The notes below the pieces were generated by a model, which was not told where the DNA came from, did no database searches, and worked only from the letters and a program-made list of their open reading frames with translations. Shown here in pieces: positions 1 to 8,096 of a stretch of 49,039 nt of DNA. Position 1 is the stretch's first letter. Every line of letters begins with the position of its first letter. Source of the DNA: Acidimicrobiia bacterium (GTDB lineage: Bacteria; Actinomycetota; Acidimicrobiia; Acidimicrobiales; CATQHL01); assembly GCA_021296415.1 (NCBI GenBank), contig JAGWAL010000018.1:1-49039 (forward strand), written 5' to 3'. The position numbers and the translations under genes are program-made.

Positions 1-1206
1 GAACAGCACGCCCACCCTCGCTCCGTCCGCTACGAGCCCCTCGCGGTGAGCCGCCAGCAGTCCCGCCAGGCCGGCCGTACCCGTCGGATCCACCGGCACG
101 TCGGTCCAGCGCCGGGCCAGGGCGTGGGCCTCGGCCACCAGGTGCTCCGGGGCCACCACCACGTCGCCTCCCGTGGCCGCCAAACCCCAGGCGATCGGCA
201 GCCAGTCGTAGGTCACGTCGTCGAGGATTCCCGTGGCAATGCTCTGGGGGGTGTCTCCCTGCGGCGGCGCCCACGGCTGCATGAAGCGTCCGGGTTCGCC
301 CGCGGCAACCTCCAGGGCGGCGTCGATCCCCCGATCCGCGCCAAGCGCCGAGAGCCGGTCCCAGGCCTGACGCAGCGGAGCGCAACCCTCGGTCTGCACC
401 GCGTAGAACGCCGGCAGCCGGCCGATGGCACCCGCATCGGCTGCCTCGACGAAACCCTGCACCACGCTGGACGCAAGCGCCCCGCCGCCCACCTGCACGA
501 ACACAGCGTCCAGGTCTCCCGTCCCCCCCAGTGACTCGATCATCTCGAACGCCAGCGTGCGCCCGCCGTCGATGGTCCAGACGTTCTCGGCGGCGACCGC
601 ACAGAACGGGAGGGCGCCCGCCGCCACCGCATCCCGGAACCGACCGAAGCACGGGTCGCCGGCCTCGCCGCCGACCCGCGGGCAGACCTGGATCCTCGCC
701 CCCAGCACGTCCAGCGCCTCGACGATGGTCTCATCGGCCCATGGGGGGATGAAGACGTCCAGCGGGCGGTTTGCGGCGCGCGCCACGGTCGCCGCCGCCA
801 GGGCGGCGTTCCCACAGGAGGCAATGGCCAAACGCCTCCCGGCAGCCACCCCCTCGGCCTCGAGGTGCAACGCCAGGCCCATGAGATGGCGCGCCTTGTG
901 GGTGCGCGTGACATTGTCGGTCTCGGCCTTGACCCAGAGTTCGACCCCCAACCGCTCGCCCAGGGCCCGTGCCCGCGACGTCGGGGTCACCCGGAATCCC
1001 CGCCCGTCGATCTCGGCAATCCGGCGGTCGAGGCGTTCGACGGTCGCCACGAAGTCGGCGTCGCCGCCCCCGGACTCGGCGAACCGCCGGTGGGCCCAGA
1101 GCATGCGCCGGTAGCGCAGGAAGGGGTTGTGGCTGCCGGTGTCGACGTCGTAGCGGGCACCGGCCGGCGATCCCAACCAGCCGTTCTCGGCCGTGAGACG
1201 GTTCAT
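1..1206 (-). CDS. PLP-dependent fold-type II enzyme, threonine synthase/dehydratase-like (3' end cut by window)
   Basis: The frame is open from an ATG at 1206 to the window edge, giving 402 residues without a stop, so the C-terminus is missing. The sequence looks like a fold-type II PLP enzyme (threonine synthase, Ser/Thr dehydratase or diaminopropionate ammonia-lyase relatives). The motif TRTHKARH carries the probable Schiff-base lysine at about residue 104. ASCGNAALAAAT follows, matching the S-x-GN substrate loop, and VQVGGGALASS resembles the phosphate-binding glycine loop. The start lies 19 bp after the stop of a second PLP enzyme, so the two are probably co-transcribed. The reaction cannot be assigned; an amino-acid lyase or beta-replacement enzyme is inferred. 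Confidence 0.8.
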   Translation of the reverse strand, partial: MNRLTAENGWLGSPAGARYDVDTGSHNPFLRYRRMLWAHRRFAESGGGDADFVATVERLDRRIAEIDGRGFRVTPTSRARALGERLGVELWVKAETDNVTRTHKARHLMGLALHLEAEGVAAGRRLAIASCGNAALAAATVARAANRPLDVFIPPWADETIVEALDVLGARIQVCPRVGGEAGDPCFGRFRDAVAAGALPFCAVAAENVWTIDGGRTLAFEMIESLGGTGDLDAVFVQVGGGALASSVVQGFVEAADAGAIGRLPAFYAVQTEGCAPLRQAWDRLSALGADRGIDAALEVAAGEPGRFMQPWAPPQGDTPQSIATGILDDVTYDWLPIAWGLAATGGDVVVAPEHLVAEAHALARRWTDVPVDPTGTAGLAGLLAAHREGLVADGARVGVLF

Positions 1207-1225
1207 CGGCTGACCCCGGGCCCGC

Positions 1226-2752
1226 TCAACTGCCGATCGTGGCTCCGCTGCGGGCGTTGAACTCGTCGATCATGGCGTCCCACTCCGGCGCCGTGGCATG
1301 CAATCGGTCCCAGAACGCCGGCGCGCGGCGCGCCTCGAAGTCCTCCAGCGATATGCCTTGCTGCTCCACCCACGTGAAGTAGCCGAGATTGAAGATCCGG
1401 CTACGCCCGACGTCGTCGAGAAGCAGGACGTGGGAGCTGTCGGCGCCGACCAGGTGCCGCTCTATCTGGGTCACCGCGTCGCCTCCATCGAACGAACCAC
1501 CGAAACGCGCGCCGGTCAGTCTCGGCCGCTCGCTCTCGTACAGCGCCGCGCCGTCGGTGGCAACGGTGATCACCACATCGTCGCCGCCCAGCCCCGCCGT
1601 CCGGGCGTACTTGATAGCGGCGAGCACGTTGCAGATGCTCGACAGCCCGAAGTGGCGCAGAGACGCCAGCACGTCATCCGGGACCCCGCTCTCGGTGAGG
1701 AACCGGCGCCCGGACTCGTGCCCGAAGGCCATGAACAACCCGTCGGTGGCCGCGTCGGAGATCGCCACGGCGGCGTCGGTACCCATGACGTTGTGCACAA
1801 GCGGGATGTGCTTGTCGCCGATCCCCTGGATGTTGTGCTCGCCGAAGCCGTTATAGAGCATCGTCGGGCATTCCAGAGCCTCGACCGCCACGGTGTGCGT
1901 GCCGTGGCGCTCCTTGAGGTAGTCGCCGGCACCGAGGGTCCCCGATGAGCCGGAGGCCGCCACGAAGGCCGCCAGACGCAAGGCCGACCGGCTCCCGGCG
2001 TGGTGCTCGAAGACGTGCTCGAGGGCGGGACCTGTCACCGCGTAGTGACCCACGTGATTGGAGAACTCGGAGAACTGATTGAAGATGACGTTGCGCGGGT
2101 CCGCCGCGATCTCCGCGCAGGCGTCGTAGATCTCCTTGACGTTGCTCTCCGAGCCGGGCGTGGCAATGATGTCCGCGGGGTCGCTCACCCAGCTGCGGAG
2201 CCATTCGAAACGCTCGCGGCTCATGTTCTCGGGCAGGACGGCCACGCCGCGGCACCCCATGATCCGGCTTATGGCCACACCACCGCGCGCGTAGTTGCCG
2301 GTGGACGGCCACACGGCTCGCTGCGCGGTGGGGTCGAAGGCTCCCGTGACCAGGCGGGGAACGAGGCAGGCGTAGGCGGCCAGCACCTTGTGTGCGCCGA
2401 TCATGGGGAAGGTGTCACCGAAGGCGACCAGGATCCGAGGAGCCACCCCCGTGAACTCCGAAGGCAGGACGACGTGTTCGGGGACGTCGCGCAGCCCAGC
2501 GGAAACGGTGTCGTTGTACCAGTGCACCCGCCAGAGATTGCGCGCATCGGCGTCGTCATGGCCGACGTGAGCGAGGCCCGCCAGCGCTCCGGGCGGCATC
2601 CGCCGAGGATCCGCCAGCTGCGCAAAGGTGGGCAGCACGATCCCCTGGTCGCCGAAGCGACGCGCCGCCCGAGCCAGGACCTCGGGATGGGTCACGGCCG
2701 TGCCGGCGCCCGACGGCGAGCCGGGTACATCGTCGAATTCCTGATCGCCCAT
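1226..2752 (-). CDS. PLP-dependent enzyme, cysteine synthase/threonine synthase beta-family
   Basis: This 508-residue protein fits the fold-type II PLP (tryptophan synthase beta) superfamily. MIGAHKVLAAY has the likely PLP lysine near residue 122, PSTGNYARGG is the substrate loop, and AASGSSGTLGAGDYL is the glycine-rich phosphate loop. It is longer than typical cysteine synthases (about 310 residues), with about 90 residues before the catalytic lysine region and a long C-terminal part. Similar proteins are usually annotated only as pyridoxal-5-phosphate-dependent subunit beta, so the substrate is unknown. It lies 12 bp after the beta-propeller gene and 19 bp before another PLP enzyme, which suggests one operon. 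Confidence 0.82.
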   Translation of the reverse strand: MGDQEFDDVPGSPSGAGTAVTHPEVLARAARRFGDQGIVLPTFAQLADPRRMPPGALAGLAHVGHDDADARNLWRVHWYNDTVSAGLRDVPEHVVLPSEFTGVAPRILVAFGDTFPMIGAHKVLAAYACLVPRLVTGAFDPTAQRAVWPSTGNYARGGVAISRIMGCRGVAVLPENMSRERFEWLRSWVSDPADIIATPGSESNVKEIYDACAEIAADPRNVIFNQFSEFSNHVGHYAVTGPALEHVFEHHAGSRSALRLAAFVAASGSSGTLGAGDYLKERHGTHTVAVEALECPTMLYNGFGEHNIQGIGDKHIPLVHNVMGTDAAVAISDAATDGLFMAFGHESGRRFLTESGVPDDVLASLRHFGLSSICNVLAAIKYARTAGLGGDDVVITVATDGAALYESERPRLTGARFGGSFDGGDAVTQIERHLVGADSSHVLLLDDVGRSRIFNLGYFTWVEQQGISLEDFEARRAPAFWDRLHATAPEWDAMIDEFNARSGATIGS

Positions 2753-2764
2753 GGAACGCTCACG

Positions 2765-4420
2765 CTACCGGGCGGCGGTGTCGCCGACGGCGTACATGGC
2801 GCCGCTGCGCCCCCCCACGTAGATCACGCCGTCCCAGATCACCGGGGACGACTCGAAGCGCCATTCCTTGTCGACCTGCAACTGCCAGGTGACCGGCGGC
2901 TCGATCGAGGTGTCGCTCACGTCGTAGGCGGTGAGCCTGCCGGCGCCGTCGGCGAGTATCAGCGTCTCGTCGACGACGATCGGACTGCTCCAGAGCAGGT
3001 CACCGAACAGCTTCTCCCAGCGGATCTCCCCCGTTTCCCGGTCGATACCCCAGAACCTGCCGGTGTGTGTCGTGGCGTACACCATGTCGCGCCATACCAC
3101 CGGCGTGCTCCAGACACCCCGCGTTGCGCCCTGGGAACGGTCATGCACCGACCACACGATGGGATCCGCGGGGCGAGACGGGTCGAGCTTGACGAGTTGG
3201 CCCACCTCGCGTGCGCGGGGCGTCTCCCGTGCCTCGTACTCCACACCCACGTACAGATACCCCTCCTCGTCGACGACAGGCGTGGCGTCGATGTCGTCGC
3301 CGGCCCAGAACCGGAAGACCTGTTCGGGCATGACCCCGTCGCGGAGCCCCGAGATGTCCCAGCCGGTCACAAGACCACCCGAATTGGCAAAGTAGAGGGT
3401 GTCACCCCAGACGGCGGGAGAGGACTCGATGGCGACGTTGTAGTGGCCCTGGTCGGATTCCTCGAGATCGGCGAGGAGTTGGTCGTCCCAGCCCGCCCAG
3501 TGGAAGACGACCTCCGGATCCACTGTGACGAGCCCGTCGTCGCCATAGCCGCGGTTGAGGCGGATCACGAAGAATCTGCTGTTCTCCCCACCCAGGAAGA
3601 GGTAGTCGTCCAGCACGAGAGGAGTCGAGTCCCAGTCGTCGTTCCACAGCCACGGTCCGTGGTCGTACGCCCCCAGACTCCACAGTTCGGTGGGCGCGGA
3701 GCGGTCGAACGCCACGATCCGGAAGAAGTTGTCGCGCGAGCCGAAGTAGGCGAGGGGATGCTCGTCGGGGTCGATCACGACCGACGTCTTGATGAGGTCT
3801 CCGGTCTCGAAGTCCGGCAGCAGCCGCTCTCCCGTGGCCGCGTCGAGGAAGTGCACGTTGTTGTCGAAAGCCCCGAACACCACCCACGTGCGCCCGTCGC
3901 GCTCGAACACCGCCGCTTGGCCGGTCCAGCCGGTTCCGCACCACTCGATCTCCTCGCCCCGGTAGCTGGAGAAGGAGCACATGTTCTCGTTACGCGGGAA
4001 CCGCCAGAGCCGGATCGGGCTCTGAGGCGCCGGGCCCGTCCCGTACCAACTGCGGGTCGGCGAGCCGCGGAAGGTGAGGACCCCCTGCGTGGCGCCGGGG
4101 GGCGCCAGGCCGAACGTTCCCGGGTCCACCCAGACCTCCGGCGGCTCCGGGACATCGGGTTCACCAGGTGCCGGCTCCTCCGGGGTCGCTTCGGCCGGCG
4201 AGTTGTCCGGCGGCTGCTGCGCGGCATCCGATGACGGCTCGGCCGACTCGGCAGGCGCCGCCGCTGGTGTGAGGGGTGGGGCGTCGTGGGTCGCTCCGGC
4301 CGATACCTCGCCCGACCGCTCGGAGGTGCCGATCAGGAGCACCGGCAGGGCGAGGCCCAGCACCGCCAGGACCACCGGCAACGCGAAGCGGGCACGGACC
4401 GCCCATGAGGAGGAGTTCAC
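2765..4420 (-). CDS. Membrane-anchored PQQ-like beta-propeller protein
   Basis: This 551-residue protein starts at GTG 4420. Residues about 11-31 form a hydrophobic helix that could be a signal anchor. Next is a Pro/Ala/Glu-rich linker (about 35-100), then repeated propeller blades with phrases such as STPLVLDDYLFLGG, ESSPAVWGDTLYFAN, STPVVWRDMVYATT, SSPIVVDETLILADG and SSPVIWDGVIYVGG. These spaced blades are typical of PQQ-binding-like or BamB-like WD domains, which often serve as extracytoplasmic scaffolds. No PQQ dehydrogenase catalytic motif was recognised, so a structural or binding role is inferred. It sits 34 bp after the DUF3499-like gene and 12 bp before the PLP enzymes. Confidence 0.8.
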   Translation of the reverse strand: MNSSSWAVRARFALPVVLAVLGLALPVLLIGTSERSGEVSAGATHDAPPLTPAAAPAESAEPSSDAAQQPPDNSPAEATPEEPAPGEPDVPEPPEVWVDPGTFGLAPPGATQGVLTFRGSPTRSWYGTGPAPQSPIRLWRFPRNENMCSFSSYRGEEIEWCGTGWTGQAAVFERDGRTWVVFGAFDNNVHFLDAATGERLLPDFETGDLIKTSVVIDPDEHPLAYFGSRDNFFRIVAFDRSAPTELWSLGAYDHGPWLWNDDWDSTPLVLDDYLFLGGENSRFFVIRLNRGYGDDGLVTVDPEVVFHWAGWDDQLLADLEESDQGHYNVAIESSPAVWGDTLYFANSGGLVTGWDISGLRDGVMPEQVFRFWAGDDIDATPVVDEEGYLYVGVEYEARETPRAREVGQLVKLDPSRPADPIVWSVHDRSQGATRGVWSTPVVWRDMVYATTHTGRFWGIDRETGEIRWEKLFGDLLWSSPIVVDETLILADGAGRLTAYDVSDTSIEPPVTWQLQVDKEWRFESSPVIWDGVIYVGGRSGAMYAVGDTAAR

Positions 4421-4454
4421 CGAACCCGCAGTGTGCCGTCTGGCGGCGGCGCCG

Positions 4455-4901
4455 TCAGGTCAAGGCTTGCGACGTTGTGCGAAATGCCCGGCTCAGTAGC
4501 GGCGTCGGGATCGGCTCGGCAACCGCCGGGGAGTCGCCACTTCGAGAGTTATCGGACCCGTCCGGACCGGGCGCCGTCGCCTCCGGTCCGCTCGATCCGG
4601 CGGCGCCGCCAACCACTCGCTGCTCGACCGGGCTGCGCTGGTCGGAGAGATCCCAGCCCATCGGCGGCCGGAACCGATCGGCGTGCGCCGTGCACATGGG
4701 AAGCCCGCGGGGCGCCGTACCTGCGACATCCACCAGCCAGGCGGTGGCGACACGAGGATCGAACAGCAGGAACGCGGCCGCAGGCTCGCGGCACAACATG
4801 TGCGCGCACTCACCCGCTTCGCTCGTGCCGTTTCGGGTAAGCGCACGGATGCGCGCCGCCACGCCGACACCCGCCGGATCTGTCGCAAGGACCCCGTCCA
4901 T
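4455..4901 (-). CDS. DUF3499-like zinc-binding protein
   Basis: This 148-residue protein has a central block GECAHMLCREPAAAFL, then FDPRVATAWLVDVAG, then LPMCTAHADRFRPPMGW. This matches the actinobacterial DUF3499 pattern (CxxxxC, a strand ending in D, then CxxHAxRxxxPxGW), which probably binds zinc through Cys/His. Function is unknown. The C-terminal 55 or so residues are Ser/Pro/Gly-rich and probably disordered. The ATG at 4901 is preceded by TACGTT six bases upstream, so the transcript may be leaderless. It is the first gene of the operon that continues into the beta-propeller and the PLP enzymes. Confidence 0.72.
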   Translation of the reverse strand: MDGVLATDPAGVGVAARIRALTRNGTSEAGECAHMLCREPAAAFLLFDPRVATAWLVDVAGTAPRGLPMCTAHADRFRPPMGWDLSDQRSPVEQRVVGGAAGSSGPEATAPGPDGSDNSRSGDSPAVAEPIPTPLLSRAFRTTSQALT

Positions 4902-4907
4902 GCAACA

Positions 4908-4913
4908 AACGTA
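4908..4913 (-). promoter_or_regulatory. Candidate -10 box of a leaderless promoter (DUF3499-like gene)
   Basis: TACGTT on the minus strand lies six bases before the ATG at 4901. This is the distance expected if transcription begins at or beside the start codon. No Shine-Dalgarno sequence is seen. The same arrangement recurs at several other starts in this window. No convincing -35 box was identified. Confidence 0.45.
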
Positions 4914-4986
4914 CCCCTCGGCCCTGCTCGACCGGGGGATTTGCCCGTCAGGGCTCGGTATCCCCTAGTCCCCCGAACGGCGAGTG

Positions 4987-4992
4987 TAGGCT
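4987..4992 (+). promoter_or_regulatory. Candidate -10 box of a leaderless promoter (first LysM lipoprotein)
   Basis: TAGGCT is followed by exactly seven bases and then the ATG at 5000. There is no purine-rich ribosome-binding site in the gap. TSS and ATG would nearly coincide, giving a leaderless mRNA. Confidence 0.5.
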
Positions 4993-4999
4993 CGGGGGT

Positions 5000-5449
5000 A
5001 TGAGTCGCAGCCGCTATCGCAGAGTTTTGGCCCTCATCGCACTGGCAGTCGGGATTGCACTTGTCCTCACTTCGTGCTTCGGCGGGGACGACGAGACGGA
5101 CGACACGACGACCACCACCCAGGCATCCACACCGACACCTCCGCCGGCTGCGGGCACCGAGCCGCCACCGCCACCGCCACCGGTGGTCGTCGAGCCGGCG
5201 CCACCGCCGCCCCCGGTGGTCGTCGAGCCGCCACCGCCACCACCCCCGGTGGTCGTCGAGCCGCCAGCCCCACCGCCCCCGGTGGACGTCGACGAGCCGC
5301 TCATCTACACGGTGCAGCAAGGCGACACGCTGTTCAGCATCGCCACGCAGTTCGGCGTGAGCGTGGACGACCTCATTGCAGCCAACAACATCGACAATCC
5401 CGACATCATTTACGTCGACGACACGTTGACCATCCCGCCACCCGGCTGA
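5000..5449 (+). CDS. Proline-rich LysM-domain lipoprotein (first of a pair)
   Basis: This 149-residue protein begins with basic residues, then a hydrophobic stretch ending in LVLTSC, a lipobox with Cys26 as the likely lipidated residue. An acidic/Thr-rich spacer is followed by a Pro-Val-Glu repeat region (about residues 50-100) that probably spans the cell wall. The C-terminus is one LysM domain (about 104-147, YTVQQGDTLFSIATQFGVS to LTIP), a family that binds peptidoglycan or chitin-type glycans. The likely role is a membrane-tethered, wall-binding protein. A paralog of the same design lies 103 bp downstream. Confidence 0.85.
   Translation: MSRSRYRRVLALIALAVGIALVLTSCFGGDDETDDTTTTTQASTPTPPPAAGTEPPPPPPPVVVEPAPPPPPVVVEPPPPPPPVVVEPPAPPPPVDVDEPLIYTVQQGDTLFSIATQFGVSVDDLIAANNIDNPDIIYVDDTLTIPPPG
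5182..5292 (+). repeat. 33-bp tandem repeats encoding an 11-residue Pro/Val/Glu unit
   Basis: The phrase ggtggtcgtcgag recurs at 5182, 5215 and 5248, and a variant (ggtggacgtcgac) begins at 5281, giving a strict 33-bp period. It encodes a PPPPPVVVEP-type spacer inside the first LysM lipoprotein. Such in-frame repeats can change copy number and so change spacer length. Confidence 0.8.
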
Positions 5450-5453
5450 ACCC

Positions 5454-5470
5454 GAGCCACGTGCTGGCTC
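5454..5470 (+). terminator. Weak stem-loop after the first LysM gene
   Basis: GAGCCA-CGTGC-TGGCTC forms a perfect 6-bp stem with a 5-base loop a few bases after the stop at 5449. There is no T-tract, so this may be only a U-less, actinobacterial-type terminator or an mRNA-stabilising hairpin. Confidence 0.35.
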
Positions 5471-5539
5471 ACCGCTACAAAGGGCTCGGCAACCTGTGAG
5501 CTAGCCCGGCCGGTCCTTTTGCCGGATCGCCAAGTCGTG

Positions 5540-5545
5540 TAGCGT
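5540..5545 (+). promoter_or_regulatory. Candidate -10 box of a leaderless promoter (second LysM lipoprotein)
   Basis: TAGCGT is followed by seven bases and a GTG at 5553. The more upstream in-frame GTG at 5544 overlaps the box itself. A TTTGCC-type -35 candidate lies about 16 bases upstream (5518-5523). This spacing favours 5553 as the true start. Confidence 0.5.
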
Positions 5546-5552
5546 GCTGCTC

Positions 5553-5978
5553 GTGCTGCGAACCGTGCCAAGAGCACGCATCGTTCTGGCCGGATTCTCC
5601 GTCGGGCTGGCCCTGACGCTCGTCGCCTGTTTCGGCGGGGACGATGACACTGACGGTCCCACGACGGACACCGGCGGCTCCAGCAGCAACACGGTCGTCA
5701 CACTTGCGCCCCCGCCCCCGCCGGTGACGCAGACCACGACGACCATCCAGCAGCCGCCGCCCCCGCCACCGACCCAGCAGCCGCCGCCCCCGCCACCGAC
5801 CCAGCCGGAACGGCCGCCCGGCGGCGAACTCGTCTACACGATCGAACAGGGCGACACCCTGTTCAGCATCGCCGGGCAGTTCGGCGTCAGCGTCGACTCC
5901 CTCATCGAACTCAACAACATCGCCAACCCGGACGTCATCCGCGCCGGTGACGAATTGTTCATCCCGCCGCCTGAGTGA
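5553..5978 (+). CDS. Proline-rich LysM-domain lipoprotein (second of a pair)
   Basis: This is a 141-residue paralog of the upstream gene. From GTG 5553 the lipobox LTLVAC puts the lipid-anchored Cys at residue 26, the same position as in the first copy, and both continue with FGGDD. The middle has a PPPPPPTQQ repeat (two 24-bp copies near 5750-5800). The C-terminus is a single LysM domain (YTIEQGDTLFSIAGQFGVS to LFIP). I chose 5553 over the in-frame GTG 5544 because a TAGCGT box overlaps 5544. The inferred role is surface attachment to peptidoglycan. Confidence 0.83.
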   Translation: MLRTVPRARIVLAGFSVGLALTLVACFGGDDDTDGPTTDTGGSSSNTVVTLAPPPPPVTQTTTTIQQPPPPPPTQQPPPPPPTQPERPPGGELVYTIEQGDTLFSIAGQFGVSVDSLIELNNIANPDVIRAGDELFIPPPE

Positions 5979-6043
5979 GTCGGGCGCCGGTCGCTCCCTG
6001 AGGGGTCCGGCCGGGCATCCACCACCCCGATCAGGGGCCTGCG

Positions 6044-6049
6044 TACAAT
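6044..6049 (+). promoter_or_regulatory. Candidate -10 box for the small zinc-ribbon gene
   Basis: TACAAT lies nine bases before the GTG at 6059. It is the closest match to the TATAAT consensus in this intergenic stretch. No -35 box is obvious. It would give a leaderless or near-leaderless mRNA. Confidence 0.45.
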
Positions 6050-6058
6050 CCGACGCCG

Positions 6059-6250
6059 GTGGAGACAGCAGACAGCACCGGGGCCGCGGCCGACGCCACG
6101 GGCGACGAGGGAACTCTCACTGTGATGGCCTGCGGAATCTGCGAGGTCACCTGGCGCGGCCGGCTCGGTGACAGTTGCTGGGCGTGCGGGCATTCGGCAC
6201 ACACTGTGATTGCACCCCCTCTGCAGGTCAAAGTCCCCGCGCCGGCGTAG
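6059..6250 (+). CDS. Small zinc-ribbon protein
   Basis: This 63-residue ORF starts at GTG 6059. Two CxxC pairs (CGIC at 25-28 and CWAC at 40-43), separated by 11 residues, form a likely zinc ribbon, followed by GHSAHTV. An alternative start is the in-frame ATG at 6125, giving just the ribbon and tail. The promoter-like TACAAT box just upstream supports expression. Function is unknown; small ribbons of this kind often bind nucleic acid or a partner protein. It lies 55 bp before the next plus-strand ORF. Confidence 0.5.
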   Translation: METADSTGAAADATGDEGTLTVMACGICEVTWRGRLGDSCWACGHSAHTVIAPPLQVKVPAPA

Positions 6251-6305
6251 GCAGCGCCGGCACCGCGCCGATGCCCGGATCCGCCGGCTGCTCTGACCCG
6301 ACGAA

Positions 6306-6818
6306 GTGACCAGCATCTACGTCCGCTACCTCCTGCCGGCCCTGGTCATCGCCGCGTGCGCGGTTCTCGCCCTCGCCCGCCGGAGGCGGAGCCGGCGACG
6401 TGCCGCGGTCACCGAACACGCCGACCGGCTCGTCAGCGCGGCGCCCGGCCCGGCGCCGACGGATCCCGCCGCCGAGCAGGCATGGCACCAGTTGCACGCC
6501 CCCGAACTGGAAGCCTGGCTGTCGGCGCACGAACAGCTCCTCGACCGCGCCAGCGCCGACGGCTTCTCCGATGTCCACGCGGCGCTGGAATCGTCGGATC
6601 ATGCCGCCGCGGGTCAGATCGACGCGATCGTCGCGGCGCACCCCAACCCGCTGCGGCGGGCCGAACTCAGCGCCCTGCTGGCCGCCGCCCGGTCGACACT
6701 GGCCGCAGTCGGCCAGTCCGACTATGCCCGGGCACGGCACCATCACCTCGTGTACCGCGACTACCGGGAAATCTGTCGCCGGCACGCGGCGACGGCGAGC
6801 GACAGCGCAGAATCCTGA
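6306..6818 (+). CDS. Membrane-anchored protein of unknown function
   Basis: This 170-residue protein starts at GTG 6306. Residues about 6-24 form one hydrophobic helix followed by a strongly basic stop-transfer segment, so the helical remainder should be cytoplasmic (N-out). The soluble part is rich in Ala, His, Asp and Glu (for example ELEAWLSAHEQLLDRA and RARHHHLVYRDYREICRRH). I recognise no family. It converges with the SGNH hydrolase gene, whose stop lies only 15 bp away, with no clear terminator between them. Confidence 0.62.
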   Translation: MTSIYVRYLLPALVIAACAVLALARRRRSRRRAAVTEHADRLVSAAPGPAPTDPAAEQAWHQLHAPELEAWLSAHEQLLDRASADGFSDVHAALESSDHAAAGQIDAIVAAHPNPLRRAELSALLAAARSTLAAVGQSDYARARHHHLVYRDYREICRRHAATASDSAES

Positions 6819-6833
6819 GGCGCCGCGGCCCGC

Positions 6834-8096
6834 TCACTCCCGGGGTGTCGACAAGGCGGCGGCCACGGCCGCGGCGATGGCAGCCACGCCGTCGCCGGTC
6901 GGGTGGATGCAGTCGAGGGAACTGATCCACGAGCCCGACGGGTCGTCCTCGGAGCAGTAGGCCCGCACCTGCACGCCGAGGATCGCCTCGATCGGCTCGC
7001 GCAGCCAATCGGGCCCCAGGGCATCGCCCGCCTCGTGGCCACCGAACAGCGAGGCGACGTCCACCAGGTGCACCCGCGAGCCGTGGCGCGCCGCGGCGCC
7101 GGCCAGCGCCTCGTTGAGGGCGTCGTGCACAACGGTCCCCTTGTCGACGAAGCACTCGCCGCGACATCCGGGGATCCCGGTCGGCCTGATCGCCGTCGGG
7201 TTGTAGTAGGTGGTGAGAGCGATCCGGGCGTCGGTTCGCGCCACCAACTCGTCGAGCAGGTACCCGACTCCGCCCGCCACGGCCTCGAGACGTCTGTCCA
7301 GTTCGGGGCGGTCCAGCTCACCGCCCTCGAAGATCGACAGATCCACGACACCCACGTCGTTCGCCCCCACCGTGAGGGTGACGTAACCAGGATTGAGATG
7401 GACGGCCCAGTCGAGCTGACTCCAGCCGGGCTCGCCGAACTCCTCGGGCGCGCCGGGGGGTCGCCACGTCGGGTTCGCCCACACGTCAACGGTGGAGCTT
7501 CCGGCGCACGCCGCCAGAACGACCCGCGCCTCGTCGGCGAACGGCACCCTGCCCTCGGTGACAAGTCGATCCATCACGCCCCTGGGGTACGCCGCGCCCG
7601 GCGCTCGCCAGCAGGGATCGCCCAGTAGCGCATCGGTGAGATCGAGGCCGAATCCCGCCGCCACCGAATCGCCCAGCGCCACCAGCACGTTCTGGCGGTA
7701 CCGGTGGCGGGCGATGAAGGTGACATCGGAGGTCGTGGTGGCTCCGTCGTCGTCGGTGGCCGAAACCTGCCCTTGCCACGTCCCGGCAACGGGAGGCGTC
7801 CAGGAGAACGAGTCGTCGGCACCACCGGGGGAACTGAAGCCTGGCGGGGGACGGTACCAAGTGATCCTCGTCACGAAGCCGTCCGGATCGACAGCGGCCA
7901 GGCGCGCCTCGAGACGCTCACCGACGGTCCACACGAAGGAGTCCACGTGGAGGTCCGGTGGCTGGTTCGAGGGCTCTGTGGTCGTCGGGGAGGCGGTGGG
8001 CTCGACGGATTCCCCCAACCCCGTACCGCCATCGTCGGGGCAGCCGGTCGCCGCCACCGAGATCACGGCCAGTGTGACGATCAGGGGAAGCAGCAA
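6834..8096 (-). CDS. SGNH/GDSL-type hydrolase lipoprotein
   Basis: The conservative in-frame start is TTG 8096 (420 residues), giving a hydrophobic leader ending in AATGC, a lipobox. After a Thr/Pro linker there is an Ig/PKD-like domain (VDSFVWTVGERLEARLAAVDPDG to TTTSDVTF). An SGNH hydrolase domain follows: block I VALGDSVAAGFG (Ser nucleophile), block III VGANDVG and block V DCIHPTGDG (catalytic Asp and His). It probably cleaves an ester, for example a lipid or acetylated glycan, at the outer membrane face. The frame stays open to 8360, but that would overlap the peroxiredoxin. A GTG at 8121 in another frame gives a far better signal peptide, so a frameshift is possible (see findings). Confidence 0.78.
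   Translation of the reverse strand: MLLPLIVTLAVISVAATGCPDDGGTGLGESVEPTASPTTTEPSNQPPDLHVDSFVWTVGERLEARLAAVDPDGFVTRITWYRPPPGFSSPGGADDSFSWTPPVAGTWQGQVSATDDDGATTTSDVTFIARHRYRQNVLVALGDSVAAGFGLDLTDALLGDPCWRAPGAAYPRGVMDRLVTEGRVPFADEARVVLAACAGSSTVDVWANPTWRPPGAPEEFGEPGWSQLDWAVHLNPGYVTLTVGANDVGVVDLSIFEGGELDRPELDRRLEAVAGGVGYLLDELVARTDARIALTTYYNPTAIRPTGIPGCRGECFVDKGTVVHDALNEALAGAAARHGSRVHLVDVASLFGGHEAGDALGPDWLREPIEAILGVQVRAYCSEDDPSGSWISSLDCIHPTGDGVAAIAAAVAAALSTPRE

Noticed and set aside
2000-4234. Plus-strand open frame of 744 codons
   Set aside because: It is antisense to the PLP and beta-propeller genes; its translation is Arg/His/Val-rich without recognisable domains, while the minus frames have clear motifs.
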